In this document: piece by piece, positions 50,876 through 59,755 of the stretch
How the letters are laid out: each line of letters begins with the position of its first letter
Numbering within the stretch: the stretch's first letter is position 1
Assembly (NCBI RefSeq): GCF_000092925.1
Contig: NC_014217.1
Location: 3,100,001-3,164,000, forward strand
Source: Ancylobacter novellus DSM 506
Lineage (GTDB): Bacteria > Pseudomonadota > Alphaproteobacteria > Rhizobiales > Xanthobacteraceae
Reading direction: 5' to 3'
Length of the DNA: 64,000 bases
Made by a program: the position numbers and the translations under genes
The notes under the pieces: generated by a model
Seen by the model: only the letters and a program-made list of their open reading frames with translations
The model's database searches: none
Told to the model about the DNA's origin: nothing

Positions 50876-52042
50876 ATGGATGCGCTGAACCCGATGGCTT
50901 CGCCCGATCCCGCCGCGCTCCGCCTCTCCGGCGCCCTGCCGGACTGGAATCCGGAGGCTGACGACGCGCTGATCGTGCGCGCCATCCGCGAGGAGACGCC
51001 GGACGTGAAGACCTTCGTGCTGGCGCCGAAGGACCCGTGCGTCTTCCGCTACCAGCCCGGCCAGTTCCTCACGCTGGATCTGAACATCGGCGGCGAGAGC
51101 ATCAACCGCTGCTACACCATCGCCTCCGCCCCGACGCGCCCGCACACCATCTCCATCACGGTGAAGCGGGTGCCGGGCGGGCCGGTGTCGAACTTCCTGC
51201 ACGACAACATCCGCGTCGGCTCGGTGCTGCACGCGGTCGGGCCGATGGGCGACTTCTCCTGCTTCGCGCAGGGCACGCCGTCCCCGTCGCCGAAATATCT
51301 ATTCCTGTCGGGCGGCTCGGGCATCACCCCGCTGATGTCGATGGCGCGCAGCTTCCACGACCTCGCCGAGCCGCGCGACCTCATCTTCGTGCATGCCGCG
51401 CGCTCGCCGGTCGACATCGTCTTCCGCAATGAATTGGAGCTGATGGCGCGCAACCAGCCGGACAGCTTCCGCTTCGCGCCGATCTGCGAGGCGGATTCCC
51501 CGCGCGAGCCCTGGCACGGGCTGCGCGGGCGGCTCAATCTCGGCCTGCTCAACCACATCGCCCCGGACTACAAGGAACGCGAAATCTTCGTCTGCGGCCC
51601 GGCGCCCTTCATGGCGGCGGTACGCGAGATGCTGAAGACCGCCGGCTTCGACATGAGCCGGCACCATGAGGAGAGCTTCGACTTCGCCGAGCTGGCCAAG
51701 GCCGAGCCGGAAGTCGCGGCCGAGGTCGAGATCGCCGAGGGCGTACAGGCGGTTCAGGAGGCGCTCGCGCCGGGCGTGACCACCTACACGATCGAGTTCG
51801 CCAAGCAGAAGCGCAGCATCGAGTGCCGCTCCGACATGTTCGTGCTGGACGCCGCCCGCCGCGCCGGGGTGCGGCTGCCCTCCTCCTGCGCGAAGGGGCT
51901 GTGCGGCACCTGCAAGTCGAAGCTGATCTCCGGCACGGTCGACATGAAGCACGGCGGCGGCATCCGCCAGCGCGAGATCGACGCCGGCATGGCGCTGCTA
52001 TGCTGCTCCAAGCCGACCAGCGACCTGGTGGTGGATCGCTGA
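50876..52042 (+). CDS. gbcB: Glycine betaine monooxygenase, reductase subunit
   Basis: A 388-residue electron-transfer subunit. The FAD domain (RCYTIASAP, KRVPGGPVSNFLHD) and NAD domain (LFLSGGSGITPLMSM, EIFVCGPAPFM) are followed by a C-terminal plant-type ferredoxin with Cys338, Cys343, Cys346 and Cys376 (CAKGLCGTC ... LLCC). It passes electrons from NADH to GbcA. It starts two bases behind the gbcA stop, so the two are co-translated. Confidence 0.92.
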   Translation: MDALNPMASPDPAALRLSGALPDWNPEADDALIVRAIREETPDVKTFVLAPKDPCVFRYQPGQFLTLDLNIGGESINRCYTIASAPTRPHTISITVKRVPGGPVSNFLHDNIRVGSVLHAVGPMGDFSCFAQGTPSPSPKYLFLSGGSGITPLMSMARSFHDLAEPRDLIFVHAARSPVDIVFRNELELMARNQPDSFRFAPICEADSPREPWHGLRGRLNLGLLNHIAPDYKEREIFVCGPAPFMAAVREMLKTAGFDMSRHHEESFDFAELAKAEPEVAAEVEIAEGVQAVQEALAPGVTTYTIEFAKQKRSIECRSDMFVLDAARRAGVRLPSSCAKGLCGTCKSKLISGTVDMKHGGGIRQREIDAGMALLCCSKPTSDLVVDR

Positions 52043-52058
52043 CCATCCAAAGGCGTCG

Positions 52059-52081
52059 ATGCCCGGATCAAGTCCGGGCAT
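52059..52081 (+). terminator. Palindrome behind gbcB
   Basis: ATGCCCGGA-TCAAG-TCCGGGCAT, perfect nine-base arms, 16 bases behind the gbcB stop. It resembles half of the paired palindromes at 25540 and 29678. It may end the gbcAB transcript although no T run follows. Confidence 0.5.
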
Positions 52082-52111
52082 GACGTCATTACGGCTGGCG
52101 ACGGAACTGGA

Positions 52112-52801
52112 TTACCGCAGCGCGTCGATGGCGCCGGTGACGGACTGCTTCAGCCCGTCATAGGCGGCGGCTGTGCCGGCGACGGTGCGGTCGACCATCT
52201 CGCCCGCGCTCGGCAACGAGGGAAGCCGCAGGCCCAGGAAGCTGTCGTCCTCTGCCTGGGCCCGGTTCTCGACGATCGCCGGCGGGAGCTCCCGATCGGC
52301 CGTCCGATCGGACGCCTCCATCGGCGCGGAGACCACCACCGGATAGGAGGTGCGCACGATCATCGGATCGCGCGTGTCGCAGCCCGCACCGCAGCGGTCG
52401 AAGCGCTCGACGCCGGTCGGCAGGTTGACGGCCGTGGCCATCGCCCCGACCGGCTTGCCCGCGTCACCCTTCGCTGTCTCCAGCTTGGATTTGGCGCGCG
52501 TCGACATGCCCGGGCGATAGACCGACGCCGGCTGGATGGCGCGGATCATCGCCGGCGCCTGCAGCCGGTCAGCCTTCTGCAGGAGATCGTCGTCGAGCTG
52601 GATCGGCTGGGCGACGAGGCGGGCGAGGTTCTTGACGCTTTCCTGCGCGCTCGCCTGGTCGGCGATGCCGCGCTCATAGCCCTCGCTCTCGGCGACGACA
52701 TAGGTGCCGGCGGCGATGATGAGCGCGAAGCCGACCGGCAGCATGAGACGACCGGTACGGCCGGCGGCGAAGGCGGAAAGAGAGGTCCTGCTGAAGCGCA
52801 T
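52112..52801 (-). CDS. Membrane-anchored protein of unknown function
   Basis: A 229-residue protein not matched to a family. A short basic start (MRFSRTSLSAFAAGRTGRL) leads into one membrane helix at about 19-38 (MLPVGFALIIAAGTYVVAE), and the rest is likely periplasmic, with helical, acidic segments. It contains two close Cys (RCGAGCDTRDP at about 136-146) that could form a disulfide or bind metal, and a C-terminal helix rich in Ala/Thr. A start five codons earlier (52816) is equally possible. It is divergent from the GlxA-type gene and converges with gbcB. Confidence 0.6.
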   Translation of the reverse strand: MRFSRTSLSAFAAGRTGRLMLPVGFALIIAAGTYVVAESEGYERGIADQASAQESVKNLARLVAQPIQLDDDLLQKADRLQAPAMIRAIQPASVYRPGMSTRAKSKLETAKGDAGKPVGAMATAVNLPTGVERFDRCGAGCDTRDPMIVRTSYPVVVSAPMEASDRTADRELPPAIVENRAQAEDDSFLGLRLPSLPSAGEMVDRTVAGTAAAYDGLKQSVTGAIDALR

Positions 52802-52821
52802 GGAAGGAATCCCCATTGTCC

Positions 52822-52857
52822 TGTCGCCATTCCCACCTTCCCTCGCGACAAATTTGC
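52822..52857. promoter_or_regulatory. TGTCGC...GCGACA inverted repeat before the second GlxA-type gene
   Basis: TGTCGC (52822-52827) and GCGACA (52845-52850), with 17 bases between, followed directly by the CAAATTTGC core (52849-52857) also found before the first GlxA-type gene. It lies 60-100 bases before the regulator start. Confidence 0.45.
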
Positions 52858-52918
52858 GGCACCTTTGCCGCGCAGGGATGGCCGAGCAGGGGTATTGTGA
52901 AGCCTTCACCCGCGGATA

Positions 52919-53896
52919 TTGACCGTGCCCGACCTCGCCTCGTTCACCCGTATCGGCTTCCTCACCCTGCCGAACTTCTCGATGATCGCCTGCGCCAACG
53001 CGTTGGAAGCGCTGCGCATGGCGAATTACGTGACCGAGGCCGAGACCTATTCCTGGCGCATCCTGACACTGGATGGCGCGCCTGCCGCCGCCAGCAATGG
53101 TTTGACACTCATTCCCACCCTGCCTCTCGCCGAATCCGGCCCACTCGACCTGCTCCTCGTCTGCGGCGGCATCGACGTGCGCCATGCCGCCACCCCGCCG
53201 ATCGAGGACGCGCTGCGCCGGCTCTCGCGCCGGGGCGTGGCGCTTGGCGCGCTGTGCACCGGCAGCTTCGTGCTCGCCGATGCCGGGCTGCTCGATTTCT
53301 ACCGCTGCGCCGTGCACTGGGAGAATCTCTCCGCCATCCGCGAGGAATTCCCGCAGATCGACTTCGTCGAAGAGGCCTTCGTCATCGACCGCGACAGGCT
53401 CACCTGCACCGGCGGGGTGGCGCCGCTGGAGATGATGCTGGCACTGATCGAGGCGCGTGGCGGACGCCCGCTGGCCGACAAGGTGTCGGAGCAGTTCATC
53501 GTCGACCGCGCCCGCCCGGCGCGCGCCCGGATCGAGCCGCGCCCGCGCCCGGCGCTCCCCGATCCGACGCTCGCCCGCGCCGTGCGCCTCATGCAGGCGG
53601 CCATCGAGCAGCCGCCCGGCATCGCCACCATCGCCCGCAAGCTCGATGTCTCGCCGCGTCATCTGGAGCGCCTGTTCCGGCGCCATCTCGGGGTGACGCC
53701 GGCCGCCTACCATCTCGGCCTGCGGCTGGAGCGGGCGCGCGAATTGCTGCGGCTCTCGCCGCTTCCCGTCACCGATGTCGGGCTGGCCTGCGGCTTCCAG
53801 TCGGCGGCGCATTTCTCCACCGCCTATGCCCGCCGCTTCGGTCGCCCGCCGAGCGTCGAGCGGCGCGGGGCTGGGCTGCCCAAGGCGAAAGGGTGA
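52919..53896 (+). CDS. GlxA-family AraC-type transcriptional regulator 2, GbdR-like
   Basis: A regulator of about 325 residues with a DJ-1/PfpI-like domain ([66 protein letters not shown]) and a C-terminal AraC HTH pair (PPGIATIARKLDVSPRHLERLFRRHLG; VTDVGLACGFQSAAHFSTAYARRFG). The phrase LPNFSMIACANALEALRMAN is the style of GbdR, which senses betaine and dimethylglycine and activates gbcAB, dgcAB and sox genes in Pseudomonas. The start is either TTG at 52919 or GTG at 52925; neither has a strong ribosome site. Confidence 0.86.
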   Translation: MTVPDLASFTRIGFLTLPNFSMIACANALEALRMANYVTEAETYSWRILTLDGAPAAASNGLTLIPTLPLAESGPLDLLLVCGGIDVRHAATPPIEDALRRLSRRGVALGALCTGSFVLADAGLLDFYRCAVHWENLSAIREEFPQIDFVEEAFVIDRDRLTCTGGVAPLEMMLALIEARGGRPLADKVSEQFIVDRARPARARIEPRPRPALPDPTLARAVRLMQAAIEQPPGIATIARKLDVSPRHLERLFRRHLGVTPAAYHLGLRLERARELLRLSPLPVTDVGLACGFQSAAHFSTAYARRFGRPPSVERRGAGLPKAKG

Positions 53897-53978
53897 TACG
53901 CGTAAATCCGCTTGCGAGGCCGACGGCGGAGGCGCAAACTTTTTTTTATTATTCGCCGCCCTTTGATAGATAATCCCA

Positions 53979-55655
53979 ATGACCACGCTGTCGCGCCCGC
54001 GCTCGCCGAGCTTCGCCGAGCTCTTCACCCCGAAACTCGTCACCGTGCTGCGCGAGGGCTACGGCCTCGCCGGATTCAAGGCGGACGCGCTGGCCGGATT
54101 GACGGTCGCCATCGTCGCCCTGCCGCTCTCCATGGCCATCGCCATGGCCTCGGGCACCACGCCCGAGCGCGGGCTCTACACCGCCATCGTCGGCGGCCTC
54201 TTCGTCTCGGCGCTCGGCGGCAGCCGCTTCCAGATCGGCGGCCCGGCCGGTGCCTTCATCGTGCTGGTGGCGATGACCGTCGAGCGGCACGGCATAGAGG
54301 GCCTGCTGCTTGCGACCTTCCTGTCGGGCATCTTCCTCGCCGTCATCGGCTTCCTGCGGCTCGGCACCTATGTGAAGTTCATCCCCTATCCGGTGACGGT
54401 CGGCTTCACCGCCGGCATCGCGGTGATCATCTTCTCCAGCCAGCTAACCGATCTGCTCGGCCTCACGCTGACGGTAAAGGAGCCGGCGGCGATCATCCCG
54501 AAGCTCGAGGTTCTCGCGCGCGCGTTGCCGACGCTGAACGCCGCCGCCTTCGGCATCTCGCTGCTCACCATCCTCGTCATCGTCGGCGTCAAGAAATTCG
54601 CGCCGCACTGGCCGAACCTGCTCATCGCCGTCGCGCTGGCGAGCGCCGCGGCCGCCGTGCTCGGCCTGCCGGTGGAGACCATCGGCACCCGCTTCGGCGG
54701 CATCCCCTCCAGCCTGCCCATGCCGGTGCTGCCGGACTTCTCGCCCGACAAGGTGATGGCGGTGGTCCCGGACGCCGCCGCCTTCGCCCTGCTGGGCGCC
54801 ATCGAATCCCTGCTCTCCGCCGTCGTCGCCGACGGCATGACCGGGCGCCGCCACCGCTCCAATTGCGAGCTGGTGGCGCAGGGCGTCGCCAATATGGCCT
54901 CGGCCATGTTCGGCGGCCTGTGCGTCACCGGGACCATCGCCCGCACCGCGACGAATGTCCGCGCCGGCGCCCGCGGGCCAATCTCCGGCATACTGCACTG
55001 CCTGTTCCTGCTGGTCTTCATGCTGGTGGCCGCCCCGCTCGCCAGTTACATCCCGCTCGCCGCCCTCGCCGGCGTGCTGGCGGTGGTCGCCTGGAACATG
55101 GCGGAGAAGCAGGCGATCGCCGCGCTGCTGCGCTCGGGCTGGGGCGACGCGCTGGTGGTGCTGGCGACGCTGCTGCTCACCGTCTTCCGCGACCTCACCG
55201 AGGGCATCGTCGTCGGCTTCACGCTCGGCACGCTCTTGTTTCTGCACCGCATGTCGCAGACCGTCGCCATCGAGGCCGCCCCGCTCGCCACCGAGGATCA
55301 GGCGGACAATGGCGACGCCGCCGCGACCACGCCGCAGGACGACCCGGACGTGGTGGTCTATCGGCTCTCGGGTGCCTTCTTCTTCGGCGCCGCCTCCATG
55401 GTCGGCTCGGTGCTCGACAGCATCGCGCGCCTGCCGAAGCGCTTCGTGCTCGACTTCGAGCAAGTGCCCTTCATCGATTCCACCGCCGCCGCCATGCTGG
55501 AGAGCTTCGCCCACAAGATGCAGCACGCCGGGGTGCGCGTGGTCGTCACCGGCACCAACGCCTCGATCCGCCGCGTGCTGTGGAATCACGGCCTGCGCGC
55601 GCCACTGGTGCGCTACCGAAATACGGTCACGGAGGCTCTGCGCGAACGCCGCTGA
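53979..55655 (+). CDS. SulP/SLC26-family anion transporter with STAS domain
   Basis: A 558-residue protein. The membrane domain of 10-14 helices (about 25-430) starts with GLTVAIVALPLSMAIAMASGTTPERGLYTAIVGG and has the SRFQIGGPAGAF and AIESLLSAVVADGMTGRRHRSNCEL motifs. The STAS domain (about 445-550; VVVYRLSGAFFFGAAS, DFEQVPFIDSTAAAMLESF) is complete. SulP proteins carry sulfate, bicarbonate or dicarboxylates. It lies between the GbdR-like regulator and dgcA; this could be chance, or it could supply an anion related to the pathway. A T-rich stretch (53940-53947) lies upstream. Confidence 0.9.
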   Translation: MTTLSRPRSPSFAELFTPKLVTVLREGYGLAGFKADALAGLTVAIVALPLSMAIAMASGTTPERGLYTAIVGGLFVSALGGSRFQIGGPAGAFIVLVAMTVERHGIEGLLLATFLSGIFLAVIGFLRLGTYVKFIPYPVTVGFTAGIAVIIFSSQLTDLLGLTLTVKEPAAIIPKLEVLARALPTLNAAAFGISLLTILVIVGVKKFAPHWPNLLIAVALASAAAAVLGLPVETIGTRFGGIPSSLPMPVLPDFSPDKVMAVVPDAAAFALLGAIESLLSAVVADGMTGRRHRSNCELVAQGVANMASAMFGGLCVTGTIARTATNVRAGARGPISGILHCLFLLVFMLVAAPLASYIPLAALAGVLAVVAWNMAEKQAIAALLRSGWGDALVVLATLLLTVFRDLTEGIVVGFTLGTLLFLHRMSQTVAIEAAPLATEDQADNGDAAATTPQDDPDVVVYRLSGAFFFGAASMVGSVLDSIARLPKRFVLDFEQVPFIDSTAAAMLESFAHKMQHAGVRVVVTGTNASIRRVLWNHGLRAPLVRYRNTVTEALRERR

Positions 55656-55775
55656 GCGGCCGGTCGCAACTCTACCGGCGCGATGGCGCAAATCTTCTGT
55701 TCGCCATAGGCGCATGCGACCTATCGTGCGACCATCGGACCGATATCCGTGGTCGAGGGAGCGCACGCGGCCATC

Positions 55776-57815
55776 ATGATCGCCAATGCCGAGGCATTGC
55801 TGAAACCCTTGACCATCAAGGGCCTCACCATCCGCAACCGCGTGATGTCGACGTCGCACGCCCCCGGCTACGGCAAGGACGGCAAGCCGCAGGAGCGCTA
55901 CCAGCTCTACCATATGGAGAAGGCGCGGGGCGGCATCGGGCTCACCATGTTCGGCGGCTCCTCCTCGGTCGCCATCGACAGCCCGGCGGCGCCTTGGGCG
56001 CAGATCTCGGTCGCCGACGACAGCGTCATCCCCTATTTCCAGCAATTCGCCGAGCGCGTGCACGCCCACGGCGCCAAGCTGATGATCCAGCTCACCCATA
56101 TGGGCCGGCGCACCAAGTGGGACACGGAGAACTGGTTCCCCACCCTCTCCTCCTCGGTGCGGCGCGAGCCGGCCTCGCGCACCATCCCCCGCGCGATGGA
56201 CAAGAACGACATACGCCGCGTGGTGAAGGCCTTCGCTGACGCGGTGAAGCGCTGCAAGGAAGGCGGGCTCGACGGCTGCGAGATATCCGCCGCCCACGGC
56301 CATCTCGTCGACCAGTTCTGGTCGCCGTCGGTCAACGAGCGCACCGACGAATATGGCGGCTCGCTCGCGAACCGCATGCGCTTCGGCCGCGAGGTGCTGG
56401 AGGCCATGCGCGAGGCGGCCGGCGACGACTATGTCATCGGCATGCGCATGTCCGGCGACGAGATGATCGCCGACGGCCTCTCCCATGAGGATTGCGTCGA
56501 GATCGCGGGTACCTATGCCCGCGACGGCCTCGTCGACTTCCTCAACATCATGGGCGGCCAGGCGCGCGACGAGATGAGCCACGCCATCTCGCTGCCCAAC
56601 ATGGCCTTCCCGGTCGCGCCCTTCCTGTTCCTGCCGAGCGCCATCAAGCGCGAGGTGGAGGTGGCAGTGTTCCACGCCCAGCGTGTCACCGATCTCGCCA
56701 CCGGTGCGCGCGCCGTCGCCGAGGGTCATGTCGATATGATCGCCATGACCCGCGCCCACATCGCCGACCCGCATCTGGTCAAGAAGCTGATGGAAGGCCG
56801 CGACGACGATATCCGCCAATGCGTCGGCGCCGGCTACTGCATCGATCGCATCTATGTCGGTGGCGACGCTTTGTGCATCCAGAACGGGGCGACGGGGCGC
56901 GAAGCCACCATGCCGCACGTCATCCCGAAGGCGGAAGTCGCGCGCAAGGTGGTGGTGGTCGGCGCCGGCCCCGGTGGGCTGGAGGCGGCCCGCGTCTGCG
57001 CCGAGCGCGGCCACAAGGTGGTGCTGTTCGAGAAGGAGCCGGTCGTCGGCGGCCAGATCAACATCGCCGCCAAGGCCACCTGGCGCGAGGCGCTCTCCGG
57101 CATCCCGCGCTGGCTGCATGCGCAGGTGCAGAAGAAGGGCGTCGACATAAGGCTCGGCCGCACCGCCACCGACGCCGACGTGCTAGCGGAAGCGCCGGAC
57201 GTTGTGATCATGGCGACCGGCGGGCTGCCATCGCATGGCCACGCCAAGGGCCACGAGCACGCAGTCACCACCTGGGACGTGCTGACCGGCAAGGTCGAGC
57301 CCACCGGCTCGGTGCTGCTCTATGATGAGATTGGCGGCCACAACGCCGCCTCCACCGCCGAGGTGCTAGCGAAGAAGGGCTGCCTCGTCGAGATGGTGAC
57401 GCACGACCTCCAGGTGGCGCAGGAGGTCGGCACCACCAACAAGCCGGTGCACCTGCGCGAGCTCTACAAGCTCGGCGTGGTGATGACGCCGAACACCGAG
57501 TTGATCGAGATTTATCCCGAGGGCAATCGCCTCATCGCCGCCCTGCGCAACACCATGACCGACGCCGAAGAGGAACGGGTGATCGACCGCGTCGTGGTCG
57601 ATTACGGCACCGTGCCGGTGGACGGCCTGTTCGAGACGCTGCGCGGTTCTTCCGTCAATGATGGCGAGACCGACCTCGACGCCCTCGTCGCCGGCCGCCC
57701 GCAACGCTGGACCGGGCAGCCCGGCTTCGCCCTCTACCGCGTCGGCGACGCCTGGACCGGCCGCAACATCCACGCGGCGATCTACGACGCGCTGCGGCTG
57801 TGCAAGGATCTGTGA
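55776..57815 (+). CDS. dgcA: Dimethylglycine demethylase subunit DgcA
   Basis: A 679-residue iron-sulfur flavoprotein of the Old Yellow Enzyme/trimethylamine-dehydrogenase group. An FMN TIM barrel (about 8-340; LTIRNRVMSTSHAPGYGKDG, FWSPSVNERTDEYGGSLANRMRF) is followed by the 4Fe-4S segment (CVGAGYCIDRIYVGGDALC) and an FAD/NAD-like module (VVVVGAGPGGLEAARVCAERG). With DgcB it demethylates dimethylglycine to sarcosine. I took the ATG at 55776; a GTG nine codons earlier follows no better ribosome site. It heads dgcA-dgcB-etfA-etfB. Confidence 0.9.
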   Translation: MIANAEALLKPLTIKGLTIRNRVMSTSHAPGYGKDGKPQERYQLYHMEKARGGIGLTMFGGSSSVAIDSPAAPWAQISVADDSVIPYFQQFAERVHAHGAKLMIQLTHMGRRTKWDTENWFPTLSSSVRREPASRTIPRAMDKNDIRRVVKAFADAVKRCKEGGLDGCEISAAHGHLVDQFWSPSVNERTDEYGGSLANRMRFGREVLEAMREAAGDDYVIGMRMSGDEMIADGLSHEDCVEIAGTYARDGLVDFLNIMGGQARDEMSHAISLPNMAFPVAPFLFLPSAIKREVEVAVFHAQRVTDLATGARAVAEGHVDMIAMTRAHIADPHLVKKLMEGRDDDIRQCVGAGYCIDRIYVGGDALCIQNGATGREATMPHVIPKAEVARKVVVVGAGPGGLEAARVCAERGHKVVLFEKEPVVGGQINIAAKATWREALSGIPRWLHAQVQKKGVDIRLGRTATDADVLAEAPDVVIMATGGLPSHGHAKGHEHAVTTWDVLTGKVEPTGSVLLYDEIGGHNAASTAEVLAKKGCLVEMVTHDLQVAQEVGTTNKPVHLRELYKLGVVMTPNTELIEIYPEGNRLIAALRNTMTDAEEERVIDRVVVDYGTVPVDGLFETLRGSSVNDGETDLDALVAGRPQRWTGQPGFALYRVGDAWTGRNIHAAIYDALRLCKDL

Positions 57816-57832
57816 GCTTCGAAGGCGCGCCC

Positions 57833-59755
57833 ATGACCGACGCCGCGCTCAGCCTCTCGCTCGTCATCCTCGCCCTCGCGCTCATCGCGGCGGCGATGAT
57901 GGTGCGGCGCGCGCGTCTCTGGCGCATCGGAAAGCCGGCGACGATCGACTGGGTGGCGGGCCTCCTCGCTCTGCCCAAACGCTACCTCGTCGACGTCCAT
58001 CACGTCGTCGGCCGCGATCCCTATGCCGCGCGGATGCACGCGCTCGCTGCCGGCGGGCTGCTCGGCGGCTCGGCGCTCGCACTCCTCGCGCTGATCCCGC
58101 CGCTCGGCGCGTCGCGCCTGTTCTGGGCCGCCATTGCCCTCGCCTTCGCCACCGCGTTCATCGGCGGCTTCATGGTCGGGCGGCGGCGCATCCCCTCAAA
58201 GCCGACGCGGCTCTCCGGCGGCCGCTTCCAGCGCCTGCCCTTCTTCCTCGCGGGCTACAGTCTCGGCGCGTTGCTGGTCGCACTGGACGCCGCGCTCGGC
58301 GGCGCGATCTGGCCGCTCGCCTGGCTCGGCCTTTGGCTGGCGGCGGCCGGCGGCTTTGGACTGGTGCTGCAGATCGACCGCGGACCGATGCGCCATGCCT
58401 TCGCAGGCGCGGCGCACCTCGTCGCCCATCCGCGTCCCGGCCGCTTCGAGGGCCAGCTTGCGACGGCACTGGCGCCCCTCGACCTCGACACCCCCCGTCT
58501 CGGCGCGGCGACGCCGTCGGACTTCGCCTTCAACCGGCTGATCGGCTTCGACGCCTGCATCCAGTGCGGGCGCTGCGAGGTCGCCTGCCCGGCCTTCGCC
58601 GCCGGCCAGCCGCTGAACCCAAAGCGCCTCATCCAGGACCTCGCCGCCAGCCTCCAACCGAACGCCACCAACGCGTCCTACGCCGGCAGCCCCTATCCCA
58701 ACGCCCGCCCCGTCGCCGGCATCGGCGGGCCGGCCAAGCCCATCGTCGGCGCCGGGGCGATGATCCACCCGGATACGCTGTGGTCCTGCACCACCTGCCG
58801 CGCCTGCGTCGAGGAATGCCCGATGATGATCGAGCATGTCGACGCGATCGTGGAGCTGCGGAGATTCCAGACGCTGGAACTCGGCGCCCTGCCGCCCAAG
58901 GCGGCGCCGCCGCTCACGGAGATGCGCTATGCCGACGAGCCGGGCGGCCGCCCGCTCAAGGCCCGCACCGATTTCGCCGCCGGGCTTACCCTGCCGCTGA
59001 TCTCCGCCAAGGGTCGCGCCGAGGTGCTGCTCTGGCTCGGCGAGGGTGCCTATGAGCTGCGCTATGGCCGCACGCTTCGCGCGCTGGTGACGCTGCTGCA
59101 CCGGGCCGGCGTCGATTTCGCGGTGCTCGGCGAGGAAGAGCGCGACTGCGGCGACCTCGCCCGCCGGCTCGGCGACGAGGCGACCTTCCAGCGCCTCGCA
59201 CGGGAGAACATTGCGACGCTTTCGCGCTACTCGTTCATGCGCATCCTCACCGCCGACCCGCACGCGCTGCACGCGCTGCGCAACGAGTACCGGGCCTTCG
59301 GCGGCGCCTACGAAGTCGTCCACCACGCCGCCTTCCTCGACGAGCTTGTGGCCGCCGGGCGGCTCCCCTTGGGCGCGCTGGCGGAAGCCCGCGTCACCTA
59401 TCACGACCCCTGCTATCTCGGCCGCTACAATGGCGAGTTCGACGCCCCCCGCCGCCTGCTCGATCGGCTGGGCCTCGAGCGGCTGGAAATGGAGCGCTCG
59501 GGTAAGCGCTCCATGTGCTGCGGCGGGGGTGGCGGCGCGCCGGTGAGCGACATCGAGGGTGAGCGCCGTATTCCCGACCTGCGCATGGGACAGGCTGCGG
59601 CCACCGGCGCGGCCATCGTGGCGGTGGCCTGCCCGCAATGCTCGGCCATGCTGGAGGGCGTCACCGGCGAGCGGCCGCAGGTCGCCGACATCGCCGAGCT
59701 GGTGCTGATGGCAGCCGACGCGGCAGCGACCTTGCAGCCGGCACCGGCAACATGA
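57833..59755 (+). CDS. dgcB: Dimethylglycine demethylase subunit DgcB
   Basis: A 640-residue membrane iron-sulfur protein. About five helices lie in the first 200 residues, then two ferredoxin-type clusters (CIQCGRCEVACP and CTTCRACVEECP), then CCG-type cysteine-rich domains (YHDPCYLGRYN, MCCGGGGG) like those of heterodisulfide reductase. It probably passes electrons from DgcA to the quinone pool or the dedicated ETF. The ATG is 15 bases behind dgcA; its stop overlaps the etfA start by four bases (ATGA). Confidence 0.9.
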   Translation: MTDAALSLSLVILALALIAAAMMVRRARLWRIGKPATIDWVAGLLALPKRYLVDVHHVVGRDPYAARMHALAAGGLLGGSALALLALIPPLGASRLFWAAIALAFATAFIGGFMVGRRRIPSKPTRLSGGRFQRLPFFLAGYSLGALLVALDAALGGAIWPLAWLGLWLAAAGGFGLVLQIDRGPMRHAFAGAAHLVAHPRPGRFEGQLATALAPLDLDTPRLGAATPSDFAFNRLIGFDACIQCGRCEVACPAFAAGQPLNPKRLIQDLAASLQPNATNASYAGSPYPNARPVAGIGGPAKPIVGAGAMIHPDTLWSCTTCRACVEECPMMIEHVDAIVELRRFQTLELGALPPKAAPPLTEMRYADEPGGRPLKARTDFAAGLTLPLISAKGRAEVLLWLGEGAYELRYGRTLRALVTLLHRAGVDFAVLGEEERDCGDLARRLGDEATFQRLARENIATLSRYSFMRILTADPHALHALRNEYRAFGGAYEVVHHAAFLDELVAAGRLPLGALAEARVTYHDPCYLGRYNGEFDAPRRLLDRLGLERLEMERSGKRSMCCGGGGGAPVSDIEGERRIPDLRMGQAAATGAAIVAVACPQCSAMLEGVTGERPQVADIAELVLMAADAAATLQPAPAT

